Source: Gaiellasilicea sp963731615 (GTDB lineage: Bacteria > Actinomycetota > Thermoleophilia > Gaiellales > Gaiellaceae). Taken from it: DNA of 64,000 bases. Under the pieces are notes generated by a model that was not told the DNA's origin, did not search any database, and saw nothing but the letters and a program-made list of their open reading frames with translations. Shown here one piece after another: positions 18,659-27,172 of the stretch (its first letter is position 1; every line of letters starts with the position of its first letter). Location: positions 124,001-188,000 of the forward strand of contig CAVSWD010000009.1 of NCBI GenBank assembly GCA_963731615.1, given 5' to 3'. The translations under genes were made by a program, and so were the position numbers.

Positions 18659-19651
18659 CTAACCCGTGAACGCGGGAGGATTCACAGGCGGCGTGCCGGG
18701 CCGCTGAGGCGTCCAGGCGGCGGGCCGGACCACGCGATTCGCGGGTGGCCTGCGCACGCTGCTGTCGCGAGGCGGTGTCGCCACGGGCCGCTGACGGCGG
18801 GCCTCGTCCCGGTCCTGACCACAGGGGCAGGCGCCGTCGTCGTCGGGGTCGTGGTGGTTGTGGTGGTAGTGGTGGTGGCGGTCGGCTCCGGCGTCGGAGC
18901 TGCTGCTGCTGCTGCGGCCTCGGCAGCAGTCAGGCAGTGGGTCTTGGTGATCGTGTTGGTGTCGAGCGTCAGCGCGCCCGCGCCGCTCGGCGAGGCTCCG
19001 GCGAGGAGTCTGCCGGCGACCGTGACGCTGTTCTGCGCCGTGATGCTCGTGTGCGCCATGATCGTTCCCACGAAGACGCTTCCCGTCTTCAAGGTGGCAG
19101 AGCTGCCGACCTGCCAGAACACATTGCAAGCGAGGGCGCCGCCGGTGAGTTCAACGCGGGCACCGACCTCGGTGATCAGCGTCGACGCTGACTGGAAGAT
19201 CCAGACCGAGCTGGCATCGCCCGCGAGCGTCAGCGTCTGCCCGCGGCGATCCCCAGCGAGTTCGGTGCACCGTCATCCTTGTAGAGGCCGGGCGGGAGAG
19301 TCTGGCCGCCGAGAGCGCCTGCGGTCACCAGGACCGGCTCGGGCGTCCTTCGGCGTCGAGATAAGCCGTTCTGAGATCGTTCTTTGCGATCGGGCGCGCT
19401 GTTGTTCACGTTCGACGCACCGTGACGGTGATACCGCGTATCAACCTGCGTACCGGGATGGAGGCAAGGTCGCCGTACAGCGTCGTGCACCGTGTCGGCG
19501 ATCGAGTCGCCGGCGAGGACGGCGTACGTGTCGGCCGAACCGAGGCCGACGGCCGGCGGACCGGCCGCGACGACGCCGCGGCGAATGTCAGCGGGATCAG
19601 CGATCCGAGGACGAGCGCGCCCAAGAGTACGCGGTGCTTGAAGAGCTTCAT
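18659..19651 (-). pseudogene. ice-binding-type (DUF3494) secreted protein, broken by several frameshifts
   Basis: Starts with a clear signal peptide (MKLFKHRVLLGALVLGSLI) and a good Shine-Dalgarno. Pieces of the DUF3494 beta-solenoid fold then occur in alternating frames: GLGSADTYAVLAGDSIADT, LYGDLA, IAKNDLRTAYLDAEGR, GALGGQTLPPGLYKDDGAP, QTLTLAGDASSVWIFQSAS, and FWQVGSSATLKTGSVFVGT. At least five single-base shifts are needed. A threonine/proline-rich tail follows, ending perhaps in PPVNPPAFTG. The family includes ice-binding adhesins and antifreeze proteins, but many members have no shown ice activity. Because every piece is well conserved, sequence error is as likely as a recent pseudogene. 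Confidence 0.65.
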
Positions 19652-19826
19652 CTGATTCCTTCCTCAATGGAGCTTCGTCGTCGGCAAACGACCTGCTCCG
19701 ACCTGCTCACAAGAGGACGGAACTTCGCGGGTAATCCCCACGGTGCGGCTTCGCGACGGGCGACATACGTGAGTCGTCGCACAGCGAGTATCGGCAGATC
19801 TCTCTCAATGCTTAATCCAGCTGACG

Positions 19827-20693
19827 CTAAGCGCGGGCAACCAGCCGGCGGAGCGTCCTCGCGGCCTCAGGCTCCGCGACGAGGATCCCCGCCATGATCA
19901 CGGCGCAGCCGCCCCAGCCGAGCGCGCCGAGCCGGTCGCCCGCGAGCCAGAAGCCGAACAGACCGGCCCAGACGGGCTCCATCGAGAAGGCAATCGCAGT
20001 GCGGGCGGCGCTGATCCGCCGCTGCGCCCAGGTCTGGACGAGAAAGCCGAGCGCGCTGGCGAAGATGCCGGTGACGAGGAGCGCCGCCCAGACCGTCCTC
20101 CCCTGCGGCACCTCGACCTGGCCGAGCGCGACCGCGACGAGGGCGAAGCCGCCGAACGCGGCCAGCATCTCCGCCTGCGTGAACGCAACCGCGTCGTAGC
20201 GGGGCGCAAACCGCTCCATCAGGACGATCTGGAGCGAGTAAGCCGCCGCGCCCCCCAGCACGAGCAGATCTCCGACCCCGTCGCCCGCACCGACGCCGGA
20301 GAGCATCGCCAGGCCCGCGACCGCGAGCCCGACCCCGGCCCACACCGCCCCGCCGACGCGCGTCCGGAAGAGCAGCAGCGCCAGGAGCGGCGTGAAGACG
20401 ACGTAGAGACCGGTGATGAAGCCCGCGCTCGAGACGGTCGTCCGCTCGAGCCCTGCCGTCTGCAGCGCATAGCCGAGCGCGAGCAGGAGGCCGAGCGAGG
20501 CACCCGCGACCCAGCCGGCCCGGCCGAGCGAGCGCAGCCGGCCTGCGGCCGGGACGGCGAGGACCGCCGAGGCGATCGCAAACCGCACCGCCAGGAAGGC
20601 GAAGAGCGGGTAGAGCGCGACCGCGTCCTTGACCTGGACGAAGGTGACGCCCCAGACGGCGGTGACGACGATCAGCGCGAGCAGGGCAGGCAC
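19827..20693 (-). CDS. EamA/DMT-family membrane transporter
   Basis: 288 residues with about ten hydrophobic segments in two EamA repeats; WGVTFVQVKDA near the N-terminus and FSMEPVWAGLFGFWLAGDR near the C-terminus are typical of the RhaT/YdcZ-like exporters. GTG start at 20693. Substrate unknown. The hairpin at 20727-20757 separates it from the CsbD gene on the same strand, so it probably has its own promoter. A second, unrelated EamA gene lies 4 kb away. Confidence 0.87.
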   Translation of the reverse strand: MPALLALIVVTAVWGVTFVQVKDAVALYPLFAFLAVRFAIASAVLAVPAAGRLRSLGRAGWVAGASLGLLLALGYALQTAGLERTTVSSAGFITGLYVVFTPLLALLLFRTRVGGAVWAGVGLAVAGLAMLSGVGAGDGVGDLLVLGGAAAYSLQIVLMERFAPRYDAVAFTQAEMLAAFGGFALVAVALGQVEVPQGRTVWAALLVTGIFASALGFLVQTWAQRRISAARTAIAFSMEPVWAGLFGFWLAGDRLGALGWGGCAVIMAGILVAEPEAARTLRRLVARA

Positions 20694-20726
20694 CGCGCGA
20701 TCTTCACCCAGAACGACGCCGAGAAC

Positions 20727-20757
20727 GACGGAGGGCGCCCTCGAGGCGCCCTCCGTC
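20727..20757 (-). terminator. 13-bp stem-loop downstream of csbD-like gene
   Basis: Arms 20727-20739 and 20745-20757 pair perfectly around a five-base loop. The hairpin starts 19 bases beyond the CsbD stop on the minus strand. Only a weak T-rich run (GTTCT) follows, so it is an imperfect intrinsic terminator. Confidence 0.6.
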
Positions 20758-20775
20758 AGTCACGAGCCGTCGGCG

Positions 20776-20997
20776 CTAGACGCGCTTGTCGACCTGATCC
20801 TTGGCGGCGTCGGCCGTGTCCTTGACGGACTCCCAGGCCTTGTCGCCGAGATCCTTCGCGCCTTCGTAGGCGTCGTCGGCGCTGTCCTTGGCCTTGCCCA
20901 GCGAATCCTGGGCCTGGCCCTCCTTCTCGCGCGCCTCGTCGCCCGTCAGCTTGCCTTCGGCTTCCTTCAGGTTCCCTTCGATCCGATCCTTGTCCAC
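20776..20997 (-). CDS. CsbD-family stress protein
   Basis: 73 residues, highly charged and helical, beginning MDKDRIEGNLKEAEGKLTGD, the CsbD signature. Members are small, abundant, soluble proteins induced by general stress; the molecular role is not known. It has a Shine-Dalgarno (GAAAGGGGC) upstream and a stem-loop downstream, so it is likely a single-gene unit. Confidence 0.88.
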   Translation of the reverse strand: MDKDRIEGNLKEAEGKLTGDEAREKEGQAQDSLGKAKDSADDAYEGAKDLGDKAWESVKDTADAAKDQVDKRV

Positions 20998-21051
20998 AAC
21001 TGCCCCTTTCCTCGGTTGGGGGGCATGTACCCGTTCCGGCCGAGCGCGAAC

Positions 21052-21414
21052 CTACTTGACGGTGAACGTGCCCTTCATCCCGGCAGCTGCGTGCCCGGTG
21101 AGGGTGCACAGGTACTGATACTTGCCCGCCTTCGAGATCGTGACCGTCAGGTTGAGGGACTTACCCGGCTTCAGCGTCTTGACCTTCTTGCCCGCGATCT
21201 TGAAGTCGTGGTCGGTCTTCCCCTTGTTCGTCACCTTGAAGGTGAAGGCGCCCTTCGGCCCCGACGTCTTCGCCAGCGCGAACTTGAACTCCGACGGCTT
21301 TCCTGCCGTCACCGCGACCGAGGTCGCGTCCAGCCTTGCCGACGCCGAGACCGCGACGACAAGCGACCCCAGCACCACTGCACCGAACGCTGCCGCTTTC
21401 CGAGACCTACGCAC
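21052..21414 (-). CDS. secreted cupredoxin (plastocyanin/azurin-like)
   Basis: 120 residues with a signal peptide (AAAFGAVVLGSLVVAVSASA). The type-1 copper ligands are visible: a histidine in KTDHDFKI, then CTLTGHAAAGM giving Cys-x4-His-x4-Met. The fold is a single blue-copper domain outside the membrane, probably for electron transfer or copper binding. GTG start with a strong Shine-Dalgarno (GAGGAGG). The partner redox protein is not in the window. Confidence 0.88.
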   Translation of the reverse strand: MRRSRKAAAFGAVVLGSLVVAVSASARLDATSVAVTAGKPSEFKFALAKTSGPKGAFTFKVTNKGKTDHDFKIAGKKVKTLKPGKSLNLTVTISKAGKYQYLCTLTGHAAAGMKGTFTVK

Positions 21415-21462
21415 GAAAACCCTCCTCGTTGGAAACCCTGCCCTGACTCTAGCGCGGGGCGG

Positions 21463-21468
21463 TACCCT
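21463..21468 (+). promoter_or_regulatory. leaderless -10 (TACCCT) of moaA
   Basis: TACCCT ends six bases before the ATG at 21475, leaving no room for a Shine-Dalgarno. Confidence 0.45.
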
Positions 21469-21474
21469 CGCTCA

Positions 21475-22470
21475 ATGACGACCGACCGCCTGGGACGGCC
21501 GCTACGCGACCTGCGCATCTCGGTCACCGACCGCTGCAACTTCCGCTGCGTCTACTGCATGCCGAAGGAGGTCTTCGGCAGCGAGTACCGCTTTCTCGAC
21601 CGGAAGGAGCTGCTCACGTTCGAGGAGCTCGAGCGGGTCGCACGCGTCTTCGTCGCCCTCGGCGTCGAGAAGCTGCGGCTGACCGGCGGCGAGCCGCTCG
21701 TGCGCAAGGATGTCGAGCGGCTGATCGCGCTGCTCGCTCCGCTCGGCGTCGAGCTGACGCTGACGACGAACGCATCGTTGCTGGCCGGCAAGGCTCAGAC
21801 GCTCGCCGACGCGGGACTCGACCGCGTCACGGTGAGCCTCGACTCCCTCGACGACGAGACGTTCCAGGCGATGAACGACGTCGACTTCCCCGTTGCGCGG
21901 GTGCTCGAGGGGATCGAAGCTGCGGCCGCGGCCGGGATGCCGGTGAAGGTCAACGCGGTGGTCAAGCGCGGCCTCAACGAGCACTCGATCCTCGATCTGG
22001 CGCGGTACTTCCGCGAGGCCGGGCACACGCTGCGCTTCATCGAGTACATGGACGTCGGCGCCACGAACGGCTGGCGGCTCGACGACGTCGTCCCGGCGGC
22101 CGAGATCGTCGCTCGGATCGCAGCCGAGTTCCCGCTCGAGGCGGCGGAGCCGAACTACCGCGGCGAGGTCGCGAAGCGCTGGCGCTATCTCGACGGCGCG
22201 GGTGAGATCGGGCTGATCGCCTCGGTCACGCAGCCGTTCTGCGGCGACTGCACGCGCGCTCGCGTCTCGGCGGAGGGCCGCCTCTACACGTGCCTGTTCG
22301 GCATCCGGGGCCACGACCTGAGAGCGCTCGTCCGCTCCGGTGCCTCGGACGAGGATCTGCAGGTGGCGGTCGAGGCGATCTGGGGACGCCGCACCGATCG
22401 CTACTCGGAGCTCCGCACCGAGCAGACCTCGACGCTGCCGAAGGTCGAGATGAGCTACATCGGCGGCTAG
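21475..22470 (+). CDS. moaA: GTP 3',8-cyclase MoaA (molybdopterin synthesis)
   Basis: 331 residues. The radical-SAM cluster motif CNFRCVYC is at residues about 25-32 and the second iron-sulfur cluster is in PFCGDCTRARVSAEGRLYTC near residue 265. RLTGGEPLVRKD and the C-terminal GG, which activates the enzyme, are present (YIGG). It converts GTP to 3',8-cyclo-dihydro-GTP in the first step of molybdenum cofactor synthesis. No other mo- gene is in the window. The long open frame upstream is noncoding; the ATG at 21475 follows a leaderless -10. Confidence 0.95.
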   Translation: MTTDRLGRPLRDLRISVTDRCNFRCVYCMPKEVFGSEYRFLDRKELLTFEELERVARVFVALGVEKLRLTGGEPLVRKDVERLIALLAPLGVELTLTTNASLLAGKAQTLADAGLDRVTVSLDSLDDETFQAMNDVDFPVARVLEGIEAAAAAGMPVKVNAVVKRGLNEHSILDLARYFREAGHTLRFIEYMDVGATNGWRLDDVVPAAEIVARIAAEFPLEAAEPNYRGEVAKRWRYLDGAGEIGLIASVTQPFCGDCTRARVSAEGRLYTCLFGIRGHDLRALVRSGASDEDLQVAVEAIWGRRTDRYSELRTEQTSTLPKVEMSYIGG

Positions 22471-23002
22471 TCGCAGGCACCGTCGCTCGAGGACGCCGCC
22501 GCGGCGGACCGGCGGATCCGATCGCCCAGCTTGATCACCGGCTCGACCGAATTCACCGACCGAAGCTCTTCGAGTGCACGCAGCTCCACACCCGACTCGG
22601 TTCCCTGGCCGCGATACACCTTCACCTGGACGGCCGGGAGAAGAGCACGGGCGCACCGTCGATCGTGCCGACCGGAGCACCCCGGACCTAGACCGCTCCC
22701 TCCAAGCGGCGCGACCGCGCCACTGCGTCGAGGTGCTGCACAGCGGCTGGATCTGGATTGGAGCGGCGGCGAACAGCCGCCCGGCCCTTGTCGTCGCAGC
22801 GCCCGTAGATGAGGAGACGAAGGGGCTGTTGAGACGTCGACGTGCACGAGCTCCCACTCCTCGAACCGCTCGCCGAGCCAAAGCAGCTGATGACGGTCGA
22901 ACGAGCGCAGCGACATCGACATCTCCCCGATCGACTCCGTGTCGCCGCCACAGCCGACGCAAGACGACACGAGCACGGCGACGAGCCAGGCCGTCAGGAT
23001 CC
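22467..23002 (-). pseudogene. possible lipoprotein, frameshifted, unknown function
   Basis: The minus strand carries a lipoprotein-like signal (TAWLVAVLVSSC, lipobox VSSC) followed by LRSFDRHQLLWLGERFEEW, then switches frame at least twice. Plausible continuations are PLRLLIYGRCDDKGRAAVR, RGAPVGTIDGAPVLFS and VKVYRGQGTESGVELRALEE, ending at 22467. No start codon is clear; the 5' end given is a guess. It converges on moaA (four-base overlap) and faces away from the PAP2 gene. I recognise no family, and the whole call may fail if the frames are wrong. Confidence 0.35.
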
Positions 23003-23026
23003 GGGTGGCTAGAATCGGCTCTTCTG

Positions 23027-23768
23027 ATGTCGACGTCGACCGCTCACCGCCGGCCGCCTCCCGCGTGGCTGGCCCCATCTCGCGCTCCAGTTCGCCTTCT
23101 GGATCGGGTTCTACTTCGCCTACCAGGGCGCGCGCGGGATCGCCGATCGCGGCGGCTACGCGGCCGCGTTCGTGAACGGCGAATGGATCATCGAGTTCCA
23201 GCGCAGCCTCCATTCGATGTTCGAGCTGACGCTGCAGCGCGCTGTCGAGAGCTCCGGCATCCTGATCCAGGCGACATCGATCACGTACTGGCTTTCCCAG
23301 TTCGCGGTCGTCGGAATCGCGCTGACGTGGGTGTACTTCAAGGCGCACGGGCACTTCTACGGCTTCCGGAACACGCTCATCATCGGCAACCTGATCGGGC
23401 TCGCCGGCTACGTGCTCCTGCCGACCGCCCCTCCGAGGATGTTCCCCGAAGCCGGGTTCACAGACACGCTCGCTGCGCACTCGACGGTCAACCACTCGTC
23501 GACGTTCGTCGCCTTCTCGTCCAACCCCTACGCGGCGATGCCGAGCCTGCACGCACTGGATGCGCTGATCGTCAGCGTCGTGATGGCGACCGTCGTGCGC
23601 CGCTGGTGGGCAAAGGTGCTCTGGCTCGCGTGGGCACCGTGGGTCTGGTTCGCAGTGATGGCGACGGGCAATCACTTCTGGCTCGACGTCGCGGCGGGGA
23701 TCCTCGTCGCGGCGGTCGCCGGGGCGATCGTCTACCGCCCGTGGCGCTTGCGACCGCGCGCAGCATGA
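23027..23768 (+). CDS. PAP2-superfamily (Aur1-like) integral membrane phosphatase/transferase, one apparent frameshift
   Basis: After the ATG at 23027 the frame breaks at a CCCC run (23073-23076). Removing one C joins PAWLAHLALQFAFWIGFYF to the rest, 246 residues. There are five to six membrane segments. The motifs LLPTAPPRMF, AAMPSLHALDAL and GNHFWLDVAAG correspond to the C1-C3 motifs of the Aur1/Ipt1-like PAP2 group, which act on inositol-lipid substrates in eukaryotes. The stop overlaps the next start (ATGA), so the two proteins are coupled. With Ino1 downstream, action on a phosphatidylinositol-related lipid is my inference. Confidence 0.8.
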
Positions 23769-24382
23769 GCCTGAAGGCGGCCTACACCGCAGGCGCGCGG
23801 GGAATCGCGTCCCGCTCGATGAGCGGGCTCGCCCGCACCCGAGTAACGCCGAACATGCTCACGGCGGCAGGGGTGACGCTCTGCGCAACCGGTGCGGTGC
23901 TCGTCTACTTCGAGTACCGCCACGAGGTTCTCTTCTACTGGCTCGGCGGGCTCGCATTTGTCGTCGGCTCGGTGCTCGACATCCTCGACGGCGCCCTCGC
24001 CCGCGCAGGGGGCAAGCAGACGCCGTTCGGCGGTTTCCTCGATTCCACGCTCGACCGCGTCGGCGAAGGGCTGATGCTCGGGGCGATCGCGCTCGTCTTC
24101 ATGCGCGACGGGCAGGAGCTCGCGCTTGCGTTCGCGGTCGCCGCGATCGGCGGCTCGTTCCTTGTCCCCTACGCGCGGGCGAAGGCGGAGGGTCTCGGGG
24201 TCAAGGGGGACGTCGGGATCGGCTCGCGCGCAGAGCGCGTGACCGTGATCGCGATCGGGCTCGCGCTCGCGCCGTGGGGCGTCCTGCCCTGGGCGATCGG
24301 CGTCCTGGCCGCGACGGCGTGGTTCACGGTGCTGCAACGGATCCTGCACGTTCGCCGCGAGCTACGCGCCGGCGCGAATTAA
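23765..24382 (+). CDS. CDP-alcohol phosphatidyltransferase (candidate phosphatidylinositol-phosphate synthase)
   Basis: 205 residues with about six membrane segments. The family signature D-G-x2-A-R-x8-G-x3-D-x3-D is complete in ILDGALARAGGKQTPFGG plus FLDSTLDR. These enzymes replace CMP on CDP-diacylglycerol with an alcohol. In Actinomycetota the PgsA1 member uses inositol 3-phosphate to make phosphatidylinositol phosphate. The Ino1 gene 400 bases downstream supports that substrate, but phosphatidylglycerol-type alcohols cannot be ruled out from sequence. The ATG at 23765 overlaps the PAP2 stop. Confidence 0.88.
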   Translation: MSLKAAYTAGARGIASRSMSGLARTRVTPNMLTAAGVTLCATGAVLVYFEYRHEVLFYWLGGLAFVVGSVLDILDGALARAGGKQTPFGGFLDSTLDRVGEGLMLGAIALVFMRDGQELALAFAVAAIGGSFLVPYARAKAEGLGVKGDVGIGSRAERVTVIAIGLALAPWGVLPWAIGVLAATAWFTVLQRILHVRRELRAGAN

Positions 24383-24780
24383 GAAACCGGTCGTCGCGAC
24401 TGATGTCCAAGTTGTGAGCGCAGGCTCGTGACGTATCACGTCGGCTCCAAGCCAACGAGGCGTTCGGAGACCTTCCCGCCCGCCCCCGGGCTTCGCGCCC
24501 AGGCGCTGTCGTCGCGACGTATCCGAATCGAGTGGTGGTTCCGATCGCTTCCCGCCGATTGCCGCCCGACGATGGTCTGGCTCGGTGTGACGGCTACGAC
24601 CTCAGCCCCACCAGCTCGACCGGCCGCGTGACGAGGACGCGCGGGTCGGCGGTGATCGAGTATCCGGACTTCCTGCCCCGGCCCGACACAGCGCTGGCTA
24701 GCTCGTACACCACGGAAGGCCGTCACAGCAGGGCGATCAAAGTCGCGATCGAGCGCTGAGCGCGCTATAGTGCTAGCAGT
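24383..24780. other. 398-base stretch upstream of the RHH-Ino1 gene
   Basis: No convincing gene. A 96-codon frame on the minus strand has no start signal or family resemblance. The right end holds the TATAGT -10 and the first palindrome of the RHH-Ino1 control region. Confidence 0.55.
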
Positions 24781-24794
24781 TTGGCTGCTAGCAC
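24766..24794 (+). promoter_or_regulatory. -10 element with paired TGCTAGCA operators upstream of RHH-Ino1
   Basis: TATAGT at 24766-24771 is a good -10; no matching -35 is seen. The inverted repeat GTGCTAGCAG (24770-24779) and CTGCTAGCAC (24785-24794) is perfect over ten bases around a five-base spacer, and each arm contains the self-complementary octamer TGCTAGCA. A third octamer lies at 24908-24915 inside the gene. The layout suits repression by the RHH domains encoded just downstream. Confidence 0.6.
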
Positions 24795-26280
24795 TTCAAA
24801 GACCGAGCGCACGAGCGTCCTCGTACGCATGCCCAGCTCGCTCAAGCGTGCCCTCGTTCGCGAGGTCGCCCGCCGCGAGTCGAACCTGAACGACGTCGCC
24901 GTCGCGCTGCTAGCAGAGCGCTTCGGCGTTCCGTTCACTCCCAGCGGCCGTCGCCGGAAGGCGATCGCGGGTGCGGCCGGCGCGGTCGTGCTGCGCATGC
25001 CGCCCGAGCTCCGCCGCGAGCTCAAGGCCGCCGCGCGGCGTCGCAAGCAAAACGTCAACGACCTCGTGCTCTCAGCGCTCTCCGATGCGCTCGAGATCCC
25101 CTTCTCCAGCAATCGAAAGGACACCATGGCCTCCACCAACGGCTCTTCGAACGGCAAGGTCCGCTCGAAGGACAAAGTCCGCGTCGCGATCGTCGGCGTC
25201 GGCAACTGCGCCAACTCGCTCGTCCAGGGCGTGCAGTACTACAAGGACGCGCCGGACGACCAGTTCGTCCCCGGCCTGATGCACGTCAACCTCGGCGGGT
25301 ACCACATCTCCGACATCGAGTTCACGGCCGCCTTCGACGTGACCGCGGACAAGGTCGGCAAGGACCTCGCCGACGCGATCTGGGCGCACCCGAACGACAC
25401 GATCAAGTTCGCCGACGTGCCGAAGACGGGGATCACCGTCAACCGCGGCATGACCCACGACGGCCTCGGCAAGTACATCTCCGAGGTCGTGACCAAGGCA
25501 CCGGGCGAGACCGACGACATCGTCGGGATCCTCCAGGAGACCAAGACCGACGTCGTCGTCAGCTACCTCCCCGTCGGCTCCGAGGCTGCGGCGAAGTGGT
25601 ACGCCGAGCAGTGCCTCGAGGCCGGCGTCGCCCTCGTCAACTGCATGCCCGTCTTCATCGCCCGCGAGAACTACTGGCAGAAGCGGTTCGAGGAGAAGGG
25701 CCTGCCCATCATCGGCGACGACATCAAGTCGCAGGTCGGCGCCACGATCACCCACCGCGTGCTGACGAGCCTCTTCCGCGAGCGGGGAGTCCACCTCGAC
25801 CGGACGATGCAGCTGAACGTCGGCGGCAACTCCGACTTCCTCAACATGCTCGAGCGCACGCGCCTCGAGTCGAAGAAGATCTCGAAGACGAACGCCGTCA
25901 CCTCGATGCTCGACTACGACATGGGCGACGGCAACGTGCACGTCGGCCCGTCCGATTACGTGCCGTGGCTGACCGACCGCAAGTGGGCGTTCATCCGCAT
26001 GGAGGGCACCTCCTTCGGCGACGTGCCGCTGAACATCGAGCTGAAGCTCGAGGTCTGGGATTCGCCGAACTCGGCCGGGATCGTGATCGATGCCGTCCGG
26101 ATGGCGAAGCTGGCGCTGAACAACGGGATCGCCGGCGCGCTCGAGGGCCCGTCGAGCTACCTGATGAAGTCGCCGCCGGTGCAGATCGTGGACGACGAGG
26201 CGTACGAGGCGACGGAGAAGTTCATCGCCCAGAACGCCCGCACGGTCAAGACGAGCGCCAAGGCGCCGTCGGCAGCCTGA
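24781..26280 (+). CDS. ino1: tandem ribbon-helix-helix domains fused to inositol-3-phosphate synthase
   Basis: 499 residues in one unbroken frame. Residues about 11-52 and 65-107 are two similar RHH DNA-binding motifs (VLVRMPSSLKRALVREV... and VVLRMPPELRRELKAAA..., both with an N-[LV]-NDV/L turn). After a serine/asparagine linker, the short bacterial-type synthase starts at KVRVAIVGVGNCANSLVQG and includes SDFLNMLERTRLESKKIS with the expected lysines. It turns glucose 6-phosphate into inositol 3-phosphate using NAD. TTG at 24781 is the likely start. An internal ATG at 25126 with AAAGGA upstream could give free synthase of 384 residues. The nearest precedent is PutA, an enzyme that represses its own gene through an RHH domain. 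Confidence 0.85.
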   Translation: MAASTSKTERTSVLVRMPSSLKRALVREVARRESNLNDVAVALLAERFGVPFTPSGRRRKAIAGAAGAVVLRMPPELRRELKAAARRRKQNVNDLVLSALSDALEIPFSSNRKDTMASTNGSSNGKVRSKDKVRVAIVGVGNCANSLVQGVQYYKDAPDDQFVPGLMHVNLGGYHISDIEFTAAFDVTADKVGKDLADAIWAHPNDTIKFADVPKTGITVNRGMTHDGLGKYISEVVTKAPGETDDIVGILQETKTDVVVSYLPVGSEAAAKWYAEQCLEAGVALVNCMPVFIARENYWQKRFEEKGLPIIGDDIKSQVGATITHRVLTSLFRERGVHLDRTMQLNVGGNSDFLNMLERTRLESKKISKTNAVTSMLDYDMGDGNVHVGPSDYVPWLTDRKWAFIRMEGTSFGDVPLNIELKLEVWDSPNSAGIVIDAVRMAKLALNNGIAGALEGPSSYLMKSPPVQIVDDEAYEATEKFIAQNARTVKTSAKAPSAA

Positions 26281-26286
26281 GCGAGC

Positions 26287-27172
26287 TCACGAGGACGGTG
26301 CCTGCCGCCAGGCGCCGTCCTCGTGCCGCACGTCCCAGACGACCGCGTTCAGCTCCGCGCTCCAGACGACGCCGCGGCCGACCAGGAAGAGATAGAAGAG
26401 CAGCGAGGCGGCGAGCCCGAGGCTGCCGTACAGCTCCGACTGGCTCGCGAGCCTCTCGGCGAGGTAGTAGACGGTGAAGACGTGCATCGCCTCGAGGCCG
26501 ACGGCGAAGACCACAGCGCCTGGAATGAAGGCCCGCCACGGAACATCCGGCGCCGGCAGGTGCGTCGAGACCCAGAGCCAGAGGACGCCGAAGACGGCGC
26601 ACATCGCGAGGGTTGCGAGCAGCCCTGGGACGAAGCCGGCATGGCTCCGGACCCACCCGGTGCCGGCGGAAAAGGCCGCGAGCGCGAACGGAGCAGCGAC
26701 GACGAAGGCGATTGCGCGCGGTGCGTTGCGGAGCGGCTGCTGCTCGATTCGCCAAGCGGCGGAGTGGACGAGGCGAAGAGCTCGCAGGAGACCGAAGCTG
26801 AACCAGAGCACGAAGAACGCGCCGAGAAGCGAGGAGCCACCACCGTCCGCTCTCGGACTGCTCTGCCGCCGCGGCAACCGTCGACTGCACCGACTTGCTG
26901 AGTCCCACGTCGGCCGCCGCGTCCTCGACGTCCGCGTCCGTTCGCGCGGCGAAGCCGAGCCCGCCGGCCGTGAGCAGGCTCAGCGCGAGCACCCAGAAGA
27001 AGAACCGGTAGGCGAGCCCGCCGCCGAGCACCCCGCCGGCGATCTGCTTGTCACGGAGAAGCCAGCGGAAGCCGACGGCGACCGACGCGTGCTTCGGCTG
27101 CGCTGCCTCCAGACGCGCAAGGAGGTCTTGGCCTCGAGCCTGCGCCGCCCCGACCCGCGCCCAGCGGTTCAC
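26287..27172 (-). CDS. YihY/BrkB-family integral membrane protein, one apparent frameshift
   Basis: The N-terminal half (GFRWLLRDKQIAGGVLGGGLAYRFFFWVLALSL) and the C-terminal half (GAFFVLWFSFGLLRALRLVH, LYGSLGLAASLLFYLFLVGR) lie in different frames. One extra base near 26830-26836 explains it; repaired length is 294 residues with about six membrane segments, normal for the family. Members were once called ribonuclease BN, but the role is unknown and transport is suspected. The GTG start overlaps the stop of the next gene upstream by one base (TAGTG). Confidence 0.8.

Noticed and set aside
24436..24726. 96-codon frame on the minus strand
   Set aside because: No ribosome site, no recognisable domain and composition like noncoding sequence.
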